Origin: Mitsuaria chitosanitabida ATCC BAA-476 = NBRC 102408
GTDB lineage: Bacteria > Pseudomonadota > Gammaproteobacteria > Burkholderiales > Burkholderiaceae_C
DNA length: 64,000 nt
Direction of reading: 5' to 3'
Assembly: GCF_001598255.1 (NCBI RefSeq)
Contig: NZ_BCYP01000017.1
Location: 62,001 to 126,000 of the forward strand
Position numbers and translations under genes: made by a program. Shown here piece after piece: positions 42,956 to 51,429 of this stretch (positions are counted from its first letter, which is position 1; each line of letters begins with the position of its first letter). The notes beneath the pieces were generated by a model, which was not told the DNA's origin, made no database searches, and worked only from the letters and a program-made list of their open reading frames with translations.

Positions 42956-43423
42956 GGTTCTCATGAGGTGTGCGCCTTGACAGGTCCACGTGCCGGGCCG
43001 TTTCGGGCCCCAGCGCGTGGACGGTCGCGAATTGCGTAACCGTCTTGGCGCGGTTTGGGAAAGGTGGACGAAGCCGGAATTGGCTTCGCCGACGGATCGC
43101 CGATGGATATCAGCCGGCGAGAAACGCTCAAGGCACGAACCGGAGGTTGATGCTGTAGCGAGCCGCACGCGTGAGAAGGGTCCGGAGAATTGCAACGTCG
43201 GACCGGCGGGGCTGCAGATGAAGACCGCAGGGATGGTCTTGCGCGAATCAAGCGTCGGAATGTATCACACACCGGCAAATGGCGCACCAGGGGGCGAACG
43301 CAACAACAGGGGCTTCCGTGACATCTGGCGACACACTGTGTCCATACTCCCTGTCCTTGCCGCGACAAGCCCACCGGAACGAAGTACGGGCCGCGGCGAT
43401 CGGGACATGCACAGGGAGTTCCC
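42956..43423. other. 468-bp intergenic region, nothing recognised
   Basis: Frames on both strands here have stop-poor but Arg/Pro-rich shadow composition and no start with a good Shine-Dalgarno. Only a 5-bp hairpin (GGGCC/GGCCC, 42995-43010) is visible. I find no tRNA, repeat or convincing small gene. The region separates divergent genes and probably holds both promoters. Confidence 0.6.
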
Positions 43424-43663
43424 ATGGACGTACGACTGACCATCGAACGTTTGCCCAAGCTGCGCGTCATGCGGGTGGACCGCGTGATCCTCGACGGCCC
43501 CCGGCGCAATGCTGCGGTGGTGCTGTTCGACCGGGGCGAGGCGCTGACCGACATCGTGCTGACCGTCTACGTCAGCGACGCCTTCGACCCGCAGGCGCAG
43601 ATCGCCGTGCGAAGACACCTGGACCCGGAAGGCCGACAGCCGGGCTGGCGCGTCCAGGCCTGA
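43424..43663 (+). CDS. Small hypothetical protein (79 aa)
   Basis: A 79-residue protein with 'RLTIERLPKLRVMRVDRVILDGPRRNAAVVLFDRGEALTDIVLTVYVSDAF': alternating hydrophobic strands suggest a compact beta-rich fold. It is preceded by CAGGGAG six bases before the ATG. No signal peptide. I recognise no family; the balanced composition and good Shine-Dalgarno make it a likely real gene. Confidence 0.6.
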   Translation: MDVRLTIERLPKLRVMRVDRVILDGPRRNAAVVLFDRGEALTDIVLTVYVSDAFDPQAQIAVRRHLDPEGRQPGWRVQA

Positions 43664-43736
43664 GCGTCGCGGGTCGGCGGATCGCCGCCGTCATCTCTTC
43701 ATCCCGTCGCGCCGTCGCGACGCCGTGCCGCGCTCG

Positions 43737-43771
43737 TCACCCAAAGCCGTGCCATGCCGGACTTTGGGTGA
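43737..43771. repeat. 10-bp inverted repeat TCACCCAAAG/CTTTGGGTGA
   Basis: Arms 43737-43746 and 43762-43771 are perfect complements with a 15-base spacer, 66 bp after the stop of the 79-residue gene and 82 bp before the next gene. It could be a terminator without a T run or a dyad operator for the gene at 43853. Confidence 0.6.
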
Positions 43772-43852
43772 TCTCGAGGTCCGACCGCTACCATCGCCCC
43801 CGAACGACAGGTCGGCCGGGGAGGGCACGATGGATCGACAAGGCACGTCGGC

Positions 43853-44530
43853 ATGACGACGGTGGCGCGCTGGGAACCGGCCGGGAAGGGCCGGCGGCGG
43901 ATCGGGTGGGGCGCGGCGCTGCTGGTGCAGGCGGTCGCGTTGAGCGTGTGGTGGCTGGGCTTCGGCAAGGCGCTGCCCGGTCATCGGGCCGAGGACCGGA
44001 CCCTGACGGTGCGGCTGGTGACGTCGCCGCCCCGGGCCGCCCGGGGCGAGCACGAGCCGCTGGAGCCGCCCCCGATCGCGAGGCGGCCGGAGCGCCCGCG
44101 GCTGCCCGCGCCCATCCTCGTGGCCGCGCCCGAGGTGAGCATCACCGCGGCCGTCCCCGCCACGGGCGTGCAGACCGTGGCCGCCCCGGTGTCCGGCGCG
44201 TCGGCGCCGCCGCCGGGCAACGGGCGCACCACGCTCAACCTCGCGCTGCCGAAGATGCCGGCCTCGTCCGACGCGCGGCTGCGGATGGCCGATCAGGTCC
44301 GCAACGATCCGCGCTCCCACAGCGAGAAACGCACGCTGGAGTCCGCCATGGCCGACGCGGCGGGCACGCTGCCCGTCGAGACCAGCATCTCCACCAGCGG
44401 GTCCGGCTCGAAGCTGGTCCGCCAGGGCAGCAAGTGCCTGCGGGTCTACGACAACCGCGTGGCGGCGCTGAATCCGACCGACGACCGGCTCAAGGACGCG
44501 CCCATGCTGGTCAGCCGGTGCTTCAACTGA
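43853..44530 (+). CDS. Hypothetical single-pass membrane protein with Pro-rich spacer (225 aa)
   Basis: The N-terminus is short and basic, followed by one membrane segment (about 18-38, 'IGWGAALLVQAVALSVWWLG'). A Pro/Arg-rich periplasmic spacer (about 55-140) follows, then a polar C-terminal domain ending 'GSKCLRVYDNRVAALNPTDD...VSRCFN' with two Cys that may pair. The topology is like TonB or its look-alikes, but the TonB C-terminal YP motif is absent. Function unknown. The stop overlaps by 8 bp the end of the convergent AraC gene. Confidence 0.68.
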   Translation: MTTVARWEPAGKGRRRIGWGAALLVQAVALSVWWLGFGKALPGHRAEDRTLTVRLVTSPPRAARGEHEPLEPPPIARRPERPRLPAPILVAAPEVSITAAVPATGVQTVAAPVSGASAPPPGNGRTTLNLALPKMPASSDARLRMADQVRNDPRSHSEKRTLESAMADAAGTLPVETSISTSGSGSKLVRQGSKCLRVYDNRVAALNPTDDRLKDAPMLVSRCFN

Positions 44531-45530
44531 CGGCGGCCGGTGTGTCGCGCCACTTGGCCGCGTCTCGCGAGGGCGGCGCGCCGTAGAGCCGGCTGTATTC
44601 GCGGCTGAACTGCGACGCGCTCTCGTAGCCGACGGCGTGGCCGGCCAGCGCGACCTCCAGGCCCTCCGCGATCAGCAGCCGGCGCGCCTCCTGCAGCCGC
44701 AGCTGCTTCTGGTACTGCAGCGGGCTCATCGAGGTCAGCGCGCGGAAGTGGTGGTGCAGCGAGGACGCGCTCATGTGCGCCTCCCGGGCCAGCGACTCGA
44801 TGCGCAGCGGTTGCGCGTAGTGCGCCTTGAGCCAGCGGATCGCCCGCTGCACGCGCTGGGTCTGGCTGTCGGTGCGCGCGATCTGGGCGAGGCGCTCGCC
44901 CTGCCCGCTGCGCAGCACGCGGTAGACCAGCTCCCGCATCGCCATCGGCGCCAGCGCCGCATGGTCCTCGGGATGGTCCAGCAAGCGCAGCAGACGGGCC
45001 GCGGCGTCGAGCATGTCCGAGGTGAGCGCGCTCACGAACAGGCCGCGGCCGGCGTCGTCGGCACCGTCGGCCTCACGGGCGATCACGGGCGCGGGCACGG
45101 GCCGCGGCGGGCCGCTGCGCGCCACCAGCTCGGCCACTTCCTCGGCGTCGAAGTCCAGGCGCAGGCAGAGGTAGGGCCGCGCCGGGGAGGCCTCGATCAC
45201 GCGGCCGCTCACCGGCAGGTCGGTGGTGAACACCATGAAGCGCGACGCGTCGTAGACGTAGCGTTCCTCGCCCAGCCGCACCTCCTTCGCCCCCTGCGCG
45301 ATCACGCACAGCGCCGCCGGCTGCACCGCGTGCGCGAGCTCGCCCCCGGGGCCGTCCAGGCGGATCGCCCACACGCGCGGCAGCGCGGTGGGCCAGAGGC
45401 CCTCGCGCGGCGCGTGGCGCATCAGCAGGGGGATCAGGGCGGCGACCGAGGCGTCGGTCGTCGCGGAGGCCGGGGGCGTCGGGGTGGCGACGATCGGCGC
45501 CTCGGGGCGTGCGGCGGCTTGCTCGACCAT
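44523..45530 (-). CDS. AraC-family transcriptional regulator (AraC_N type), copy 1
   Basis: A 335-residue regulator: an AraC_N-type cupin domain ('ALCVIAQGAKEVRLGEERYVYD', 'FMVFTTDLPVSGRVIEASPARP') and a C-terminal double HTH ('IESLAREAHMSASSLHHHFRALTSMSPLQYQ', '[28 protein letters not shown]'). These proteins often activate divergent oxidoreductase genes. It starts 2 bp after the stop of the second AraC gene, in tandem and probably in one transcript. Confidence 0.9.
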   Translation of the reverse strand: MVEQAAARPEAPIVATPTPPASATTDASVAALIPLLMRHAPREGLWPTALPRVWAIRLDGPGGELAHAVQPAALCVIAQGAKEVRLGEERYVYDASRFMVFTTDLPVSGRVIEASPARPYLCLRLDFDAEEVAELVARSGPPRPVPAPVIAREADGADDAGRGLFVSALTSDMLDAAARLLRLLDHPEDHAALAPMAMRELVYRVLRSGQGERLAQIARTDSQTQRVQRAIRWLKAHYAQPLRIESLAREAHMSASSLHHHFRALTSMSPLQYQKQLRLQEARRLLIAEGLEVALAGHAVGYESASQFSREYSRLYGAPPSRDAAKWRDTPAAVS

Positions 45531-45532
45531 CC

Positions 45533-46474
45533 TCAGCTCGCGCGCAGGATCTGCTCGATGTCCGCCCGCGGCGGCGTGCCGAAGAGGCGGCGGTACTCGC
45601 GGCTGAACTGGGAGGCGCTCTCGTAGCCGACCTGGTGCGCGGCCGCGGCGGCGTCCAGCCCGCCGCCCAGCATGAGCCGGCGCGCGTGCTGCAGCCGCAG
45701 CTGTTTCTGGTACTGCATCGGCGACATGCTGGTCAGCTGCTTGAAGCGCTGGTGCAGCGTGGACGCGCTCATGTGCGCGACCTCGGCCAGCTCGTCGATG
45801 CTGATGGCCTCGTGGAAGCGGCGGTTCAGCTCGTCGATCGCGCGGGACAGCCGGCGCGTCGCGCTGTCCTGCTGGGCCAGCGCCCGCAGCCGCGGTCCCA
45901 GCGGACCGGTCAGCACGCGATAGAAGATCTCCCGCTGCAGCAGCGGTCCCAGCACGCGCTGGTCCTGCGGGCTGTCCAGCAGCTGCATCAGCCGCAGCGC
46001 CGCGCTGAGCAGCGACTCGGAGACCGGGGCCACGTTCAAGCCCGACTGCGCCTGAGGCGGCGCGTCGCTGCCGGCGGGACCCACCTCGAGCATCAGTTCG
46101 GCCAGGGTCGGCGTGTCGCAGCTCACCCGCACGCACAGATAGGGCTTCTCCGGCGTCGCGTCGATCACCTGGCCCTTGGGCAGCATCGTCATCGAGACGA
46201 GCAGGAAATGCAGCGGGTCGTAATACAGGGTCTCGTGGCCGAGCTCCACCTTCTTGCGCCCCTGCAGCACGATCACCAGGCCCGGCTCGTACAGCGCCGG
46301 CGCGGTGCGCGGGGCGGTGCAACTGGCCTTGATCAGCTGCAGACAGGGGATGGCCGTCGGGCGCGAGCCGTCGCCGTCGGTGTGCCGCAAGGTCAGGTCC
46401 ACCATCTGCGCCCGCAGGGCCTGCAGCGCGTCGGGGAATCCTTCTGCCAAGGGAATGGGGGTGGGGGCAACCAT
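45533..46474 (-). CDS. AraC-family transcriptional regulator (AraC_N type), copy 2
   Basis: A 313-residue paralogue of the next gene: '[40 protein letters not shown]' (cupin part) and the same HTH blocks ('[38 protein letters not shown]', '[24 protein letters not shown]'). It is divergent from the aldo/keto reductase gene (212 bp between starts) and is the likelier direct regulator of it. Confidence 0.9.
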   Translation of the reverse strand: MVAPTPIPLAEGFPDALQALRAQMVDLTLRHTDGDGSRPTAIPCLQLIKASCTAPRTAPALYEPGLVIVLQGRKKVELGHETLYYDPLHFLLVSMTMLPKGQVIDATPEKPYLCVRVSCDTPTLAELMLEVGPAGSDAPPQAQSGLNVAPVSESLLSAALRLMQLLDSPQDQRVLGPLLQREIFYRVLTGPLGPRLRALAQQDSATRRLSRAIDELNRRFHEAISIDELAEVAHMSASTLHQRFKQLTSMSPMQYQKQLRLQHARRLMLGGGLDAAAAAHQVGYESASQFSREYRRLFGTPPRADIEQILRAS

Positions 46475-46686
46475 GCGGTCGATTGTGCAAGTGCCTCGCG
46501 CCCGCCGCCAGCGCGCGAGGGGCCTGGAAACGGGCTTCCGGAGGATTGGGCAAGGACGGGCGAGCTTTGCGCTGGTTCCGGTGGGGGGTGAATTTCTACA
46601 GTGACGGACATCGCGGCGCCCACCCTCGCCGACGGTCGGCCCCGGTCGGCGCCCGCGATCGCATCACATCAGAAGGAGTGCCCATC

Positions 46687-47715
46687 ATGACCATCATGTC
46701 CAAGGAACCCCTCAACAACCTGCCCCAGCTCCCGCGCCGTCGCCTCGGTGCCCACGGGCCCGAGGTCTCGGCGCTCGGACTCGGCTGCATGGGGATGTCC
46801 GACTTCTACGGCCCGGCCGACGAGGCCACGTCCATGGCGGTGCTCCATCGGGCGCTGGACCTGGGGATGAACTTCCTCGACACCTCCGACATCTATGGGA
46901 ACGGCGCCAACGAGCGGCTGCTGTCGGGCCTGCTCGCCAACCGCCGCCGCGAGGTGGTGCTGGCGACCAAGTTCGGCATCGTCCGCAACGCCGACGGCCT
47001 GTCGGCCGGCGTCAACGGCACGCCCGCCCACGTCCACGCCTCCTGCGACGCCAGCCTGCGCCGCCTCGGAGTGAACCACATCGACCTCTACTACCTGCAT
47101 CGGGTCGACAAGGCCGTGCCGATCGAGGAGACGGTCGGTGCCATGGCGGAGCTGGTCCGCGCCGGGAAGGTCCGGCACATCGGTCTGTCCGAGGCCTCGG
47201 CCGAGACGATCCGGCGCGCCCACAAGGTGCATCCGATCGCGGCCGTGCAGTCCGAGTACTCGCTCTGGACGCGCGACGTGGAGGCCGAGGTGCTGCCGAC
47301 CTGCCGCGAGCTGGGCATCGCGCTCGTGCCCTACAGCCCGCTGGGCCGCGGCTTCCTGACCGGCGCCATCCGCAGCGCCGATCAGTTGGCCGCCAACGAC
47401 TGGCGCCGCGTCAATCCGCGCTTCCAGGACGGCCACCTGGCCCAGAACCTCGCGCTGGCCGATGCCATCGTGGATCTGGCGCGGGATCATGGCCTCACGC
47501 CAGCGCAACTCGCGCTCGCCTGGCTGCTGGACCGCGGTCCGGACGTGATGCCCATCCCGGGCACCCGCTCGATCGCGCGCCTCGAGGAGAACGCGATGGC
47601 CGCCAGAGTGCGCCTCAGCGACGTGCTCCGGGAGGAACTGCAGGCGGTCGTCGACCACCATCCCGTCGCCGGCCAACGGTACCCCGAGGTCTCGATGGCG
47701 TTGGTGAACGCCTGA
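46687..47715 (+). CDS. Aldo/keto reductase
   Basis: A 342-residue NADPH-dependent (beta/alpha)8 oxidoreductase. The catalytic tetrad is visible: Asp in '[15 protein letters not shown]', Tyr in DIYGNG, Lys in 'VLATKFGI', His in 'LYYLHRVD'. '[15 protein letters not shown]' near the N-terminus and '[14 protein letters not shown]' near the C-terminus match the AKR13/IolS-like group acting on aldehydes and quinones. AGAAGGAG precedes the ATG. The coding end runs into an 8-bp tandem repeat. Confidence 0.93.
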   Translation: MTIMSKEPLNNLPQLPRRRLGAHGPEVSALGLGCMGMSDFYGPADEATSMAVLHRALDLGMNFLDTSDIYGNGANERLLSGLLANRRREVVLATKFGIVRNADGLSAGVNGTPAHVHASCDASLRRLGVNHIDLYYLHRVDKAVPIEETVGAMAELVRAGKVRHIGLSEASAETIRRAHKVHPIAAVQSEYSLWTRDVEAEVLPTCRELGIALVPYSPLGRGFLTGAIRSADQLAANDWRRVNPRFQDGHLAQNLALADAIVDLARDHGLTPAQLALAWLLDRGPDVMPIPGTRSIARLEENAMAARVRLSDVLREELQAVVDHHPVAGQRYPEVSMALVNA

Positions 47716-47750
47716 GCGCCTGAACGCCTGAACGCCTGAACGCCTGAACG
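47711..47750. repeat. 8-bp tandem repeat (CCTGAACG), 5 copies
   Basis: One CCTGAGCG unit (47711-47718) is followed by four perfect CCTGAACG units to 47750. The first unit carries the TGA stop of the aldo/keto reductase, so the array extends the gene's 3' end and presumably grew from its stop codon. Unit length equals that of the repeat at 2436, but the sequences are unrelated. Confidence 0.9.
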
Positions 47751-47827
47751 GCGCGTCGGCTGAGCGACTGGACGGTCGAATGGTGCAACGCCGCCGGGCG
47801 CGAGCCCGTGGCCGCGCGCCGGCGGCG

Positions 47828-48925
47828 TCAGCCCTCCAGCCCGAGGAAGGCCGCCATGTCGAAGCAGGCCTCGTCCAGGGCCGTGCGGAAGGCCGCGTCG
47901 CGCGGCCGCTTCCCGATGAAGCCGAGATCGGGCACCAGCGTCCCGTGCTCGACCTTCAGGTTGGCCCAGCCGATGACCTGCTCGCCCCAGAGCAAGGGCA
48001 GGGCGTAGTGGCCCATGGTCCGCTTCGCCGGCGGCGTGTAGGCCTCGAAGCGATAGGCCCAGCCCCAGAGCCGCTCGAAGCGGCGCCGGTCCCAGACCAG
48101 CGGATCGAAGGGGGCGAGGAAGCGCACCCGATCCGGCTCGACCTTGTGGGCGCGCGAGGCCGGGTTCTCGTCCGCCGGCCAGTACCAGACTTCTCCATCG
48201 ACCTTGGCATGCGCCCAGCGCGACTTCGCCTCCTTGAGCACGGCTCGCGCCTCCGTCTTCAGATGCGGCGCCCCGTAGCCCAGCAGGCTGGTGAGATAGC
48301 CCAGGCTCGGGGCCGGCAGCGGCGCATAGAGCGCCACGATCATGTCCAGCAGCGCGGCGGCGCGCGCATGGCGTGCCTCGGGACTGTCGTCCTGGATCAG
48401 GTGCTCGACGGCCTCATAGACGCGGGTGCCCGAGGCGCGCCGCGCCACGCGCAGCAGGCCGCGATAGTGCATGCCGTCCAGCAGGTGCGTGCTCGCGTTC
48501 AGCTCGCCGCCCCAGTAGCCCTCGACCCGACCGTGGCTGAAAGCCTTCAGCACGTCCTGCGGATGGGTGCGGCCGCGCGCCCGGATGAACGCGAGGACCT
48601 CGGCCGCGCGGGCGTTCATGTCCGCGTCCCAGACGCGACGGGCCTCGCGGGGATGGAGCAGCGCGAGCACCTCGCGCGGCAGGAACCCATAGTTGACGAG
48701 GCAATCCTCCTCGACCGCCAGTCGCGCGTAGCGCGATTCCAGCTGGCCGGCGCGATAGTCCTTCACCCGGTGCATGAGGATCAGGTCCTGCGCCCGCGCG
48801 GGCGCGCGGATCGGGTCCGCCTGCACGAAGCCCAGCCGCTGGATCGCCTTCAGCAGCGTCGTCGGCTTGAAGAAGGTGCGGGAGATGGCGTGACGCCGCA
48901 GGGCGTCCTGGTCGATCACGGGCAT
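47828..48925 (-). CDS. YcaQ-family winged-helix protein (interstrand-crosslink DNA glycosylase family)
   Basis: A 365-residue protein of the HTH_42/YcaQ family. Diagnostic parts are 'RLGFVQADPIRAPARAQDLIL' near residue 35, 'YWGGELNASTHLLDGMHYRG', 'RVRFLAPFDPLVWDRRRFERLW' and 'YGAPHLKTEARAVLK'. E. coli YcaQ unhooks interstrand crosslinks, with a QxQ/QxD-type motif in the region near 'VQADP'. It ends about 110 bp after the repeat array of the convergent reductase gene. Confidence 0.85.
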   Translation of the reverse strand: MPVIDQDALRRHAISRTFFKPTTLLKAIQRLGFVQADPIRAPARAQDLILMHRVKDYRAGQLESRYARLAVEEDCLVNYGFLPREVLALLHPREARRVWDADMNARAAEVLAFIRARGRTHPQDVLKAFSHGRVEGYWGGELNASTHLLDGMHYRGLLRVARRASGTRVYEAVEHLIQDDSPEARHARAAALLDMIVALYAPLPAPSLGYLTSLLGYGAPHLKTEARAVLKEAKSRWAHAKVDGEVWYWPADENPASRAHKVEPDRVRFLAPFDPLVWDRRRFERLWGWAYRFEAYTPPAKRTMGHYALPLLWGEQVIGWANLKVEHGTLVPDLGFIGKRPRDAAFRTALDEACFDMAAFLGLEG

Positions 48926-49064
48926 GCGACGAGGCGGGGAAGGAAAGGCTGAACGCTAACCGCGTCCGCCGACGGGTTCTGGCAGCAGGGCGTCGCCGCG
49001 CCGGGCGCGAGGGCGCCAGGCCGCGAGCCGTGAACGCGGACGCGGACGGCGCCGGCGATCGCGC

Positions 49065-50072
49065 TCACAGCGGCGCGAAGCCGCTGGGCGCCTGCTCGAC
49101 GGTGTCCATCTGCATCTCGAAGCTGAAGAAGCGGTTGCGGCCGCGTGACTTCGCGGTGTACAGCGCGTCGTCGGAACGCCTGAGCAGGCCCTCCACCGAG
49201 GTGTCCTCGCCCGGCACGCAGGTGGTGATGCCGCCGGACAGCGTGACGTAGGACTCGACCGAGTCCGGGTGCAGCATGTTGCAGTTGCGCAGGGTCCGCA
49301 TCACCGCGCGCGCGAAGGTCATGGCGCCCGAGCGCGGCGTGCCCGGCAGGATCAGCGCGAACTCCTCGCCGCCGTAGCGCGCGGCGCAATCGCGCGGGCG
49401 CCGGCAGGTCTCCTTGAGCAGCTGCGCCACCCGCTGCAGGCAGGCGTCGCCCGCCAGATGGCCGAAGCTGTCGTTGTAGCGCTTGAAGTGGTCGATGTCG
49501 CACAGCACCAGCGTCAGCGGCTGCTGGTCCCGGCGCGCGCAGGCGATCTCCTGTTCCAGCCGCGCGTCGAAGGCGCGCCGGTTCATCAGCCGCGTGAGCG
49601 GGTCCTCGCCGGACAGCTTCTCCAGCCGCTCGTTGCTGTGCCGCAGCTCGTCCGAGACTTCCTGCAATCGCGCCTGCATGCGTCGCAGCCGTTGCATGGC
49701 GCGCAGCTTGGCCTGCAGCACCGTGTTGGAGACCGGCTTGACCAGGTAGTCGTCGCCACCGGACTCGATGCCCTGCCACAGGTCCTGATCGCGGTCGCGG
49801 CTGGACAGAAAGATGATCGGCGTCCAGCCGCCGTTCTCGTGCGCCCGCATCTGGCTGGCGACCCAGTAGCCGTCGTGATCGGGCATCTCCACGTCCAGCA
49901 GCACCAGGTCCGGGTGCTGGCCGTCGAACTGGGCCAGCGCGCTGTCGCCGCAGTCGGCCTCCAGCGTGCGGTGACCGATGGCCTGGAGCTGGCTGCACAG
50001 GAATTGGCGCGTGCTCGGCTGGTCGTCCACGACCAGGATGCGAAGAGGCGGCAGCGAGGCGGACAGGTCCAT
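49065..50072 (-). CDS. Response regulator with GGDEF diguanylate cyclase domain (copy 1)
   Basis: A 335-residue protein: an N-terminal receiver domain (Asp60 in 'DLVLLDVEMP', DD at 16-17, Lys in 'YLVKPVS') joined by a coiled-coil-like helix (about 118-155) to a GGDEF domain with intact GGEEF (about 234-238) and I-site RPRD (225-228). Phosphorylation should stimulate c-di-GMP synthesis, with product inhibition at the I-site. No histidine kinase gene is adjacent. A close paralogue lies directly upstream. Confidence 0.93.
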   Translation of the reverse strand: MDLSASLPPLRILVVDDQPSTRQFLCSQLQAIGHRTLEADCGDSALAQFDGQHPDLVLLDVEMPDHDGYWVASQMRAHENGGWTPIIFLSSRDRDQDLWQGIESGGDDYLVKPVSNTVLQAKLRAMQRLRRMQARLQEVSDELRHSNERLEKLSGEDPLTRLMNRRAFDARLEQEIACARRDQQPLTLVLCDIDHFKRYNDSFGHLAGDACLQRVAQLLKETCRRPRDCAARYGGEEFALILPGTPRSGAMTFARAVMRTLRNCNMLHPDSVESYVTLSGGITTCVPGEDTSVEGLLRRSDDALYTAKSRGRNRFFSFEMQMDTVEQAPSGFAPL

Positions 50073-50208
50073 GGCCAGGCTTCATCGATCAGCGGCAGCA
50101 AGGCGTGCCGGAGCCGATTATGCGAGCCGGCCCCCGTCGGCGGGGCTCCGGGTATGCCTCAAGTCGGGGAGGGTGGGGGCGTCCCCGGACCCGGCGACTT
50201 GCACCCGG

Positions 50209-51258
50209 TCAAGCGTTGCCCGGGCCCGGCTCGGACGGCGCGGCGCCCGGGGCCGCCGAGGCGCGCCGCCGCTGCTCGGCGGTGTCCATCTGCATCTCGT
50301 AGCTGAAGAAGCGGTTGCGGCCGGTGGACTTGGCGTTGTAGAGCGCGTCGTCGGCCCGGATGATCAGGCCCTCGGCGCTGGTGCTCTCGTCGGGCAGGCA
50401 GGTCGTGATGCCGCCCGACAGCGTGATCATGCTGTCCGTGGGCGAGTCCGGATGCGGGATGGCCGCCAGCTCCATGGTGCGCATCAGCGCCCGTGCATAG
50501 GTCATCGCGCCGGAGCGCGGCGTGTTGGGCAGGATCAGCGCGAACTCCTCGCCGCCGTAGCGGCCCGCGCAATCGCTCGGCCGCCGGCAGGTCTCCTTGA
50601 GCAACTGGCCGACGCGCCGCAGACAGGCGTCGCCGGCCACGTGGCCGGCCGCGTCGTTGTAGCGCTTGAAGTGGTCGACGTCGCACAACATCAGCGTCAG
50701 CGGCTTGCCGTCGCGGCGCGCCTGCTCCAGCTCCTGCTGCAGCCGCGCGTCCAGGGCGCGGCGGTTCATCAGGCCGGTCAGGGCGTCCACGCTGGAGAGC
50801 TCCTCCAGCTGGGCGTTGGCGGCGCGCAGCTCCTCGGACATCTGCACCAGCCGCGTCCGCATCTGCGCCAGGCGCTGCATCGCGCGCAGCTTGGCGTGCA
50901 GGATCATGGCGGACACGGGCTTGATCAGGTAGTCGTCGCCGCCGGCCTCGATGCCCTTCCAGACGTCCTCGTCCTGCTTGAACTGGGAGAGGAAGATGAT
51001 TGGCGTCCAGCCGCCCGGCTCGGCCGCGCGCATCTCGCGGGCGGTCCAGTAGCCGTCGTGGCCGGGCATCTCCACGTCCAGCAGCACCAGGTCCGGCCGG
51101 TAGCGGCGGAACAGCTCCAGCGCCCATTCGGCGCTGTCGGCCTCCAGCACGCGATGACCGCTGCGATCCAGTTCCGCCGTCAGCGCGACGCGCGTGGCGT
51201 TCTGGTCGTCGACGATCAGGATGGTGAGCGGGGTCGGCGTGGAGGGCGGGGATTGCAT
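50209..51258 (-). CDS. Response regulator with GGDEF diguanylate cyclase domain (copy 2)
   Basis: A 349-residue paralogue of the previous protein with the same receiver-linker-GGDEF plan: Asp61 in 'DLVLLDVEMP', 'YLIKPVS', GGEEF with I-site 'RPSD'. The start is taken at ATG 51258 ('MQSPPSTPTPLTILIVDDQ'); a longer in-frame extension to 51333 adds residues with no domain. The two genes differ mostly in the receiver (alpha1/beta2) and in the last ~20 residues, so they may answer different kinases. Confidence 0.93.
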   Translation of the reverse strand: MQSPPSTPTPLTILIVDDQNATRVALTAELDRSGHRVLEADSAEWALELFRRYRPDLVLLDVEMPGHDGYWTAREMRAAEPGGWTPIIFLSQFKQDEDVWKGIEAGGDDYLIKPVSAMILHAKLRAMQRLAQMRTRLVQMSEELRAANAQLEELSSVDALTGLMNRRALDARLQQELEQARRDGKPLTLMLCDVDHFKRYNDAAGHVAGDACLRRVGQLLKETCRRPSDCAGRYGGEEFALILPNTPRSGAMTYARALMRTMELAAIPHPDSPTDSMITLSGGITTCLPDESTSAEGLIIRADDALYNAKSTGRNRFFSYEMQMDTAEQRRRASAAPGAAPSEPGPGNA

Positions 51259-51296
51259 CGGGCCATTCTGCCCGCGCGAAGCTGTCGGAAAGCAAA

Positions 51297-51319
51297 CAGG
51301 GTCGCCCGAGGCGACCCTG
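51297..51319 (-). terminator. Intrinsic terminator of metK
   Basis: CAGGGTCGCC (51297-51306) pairs with GGCGACCCTG (51310-51319), loop CGA. On the minus strand the stem is followed by TTTGCTTTCC, a fair T-rich tail, 110 bp after the metK stop. Confidence 0.8.
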
Positions 51320-51429
51320 ATTTGCGGGATCAAGTTGGCCGGTGTGCGGCAAATGACCGGGGGCGCGAAAGGGTTTCCTCGTCAGCCACCCTCTGGGCGT
51401 CCGGTCAATGCCGAACCGTCAACGACGGC

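Noticed and set aside
42956-43423. tRNA or small RNA in the gap
   Set aside because: No cloverleaf or terminal CCA with matching acceptor stem could be drawn; only a 5-bp hairpin.
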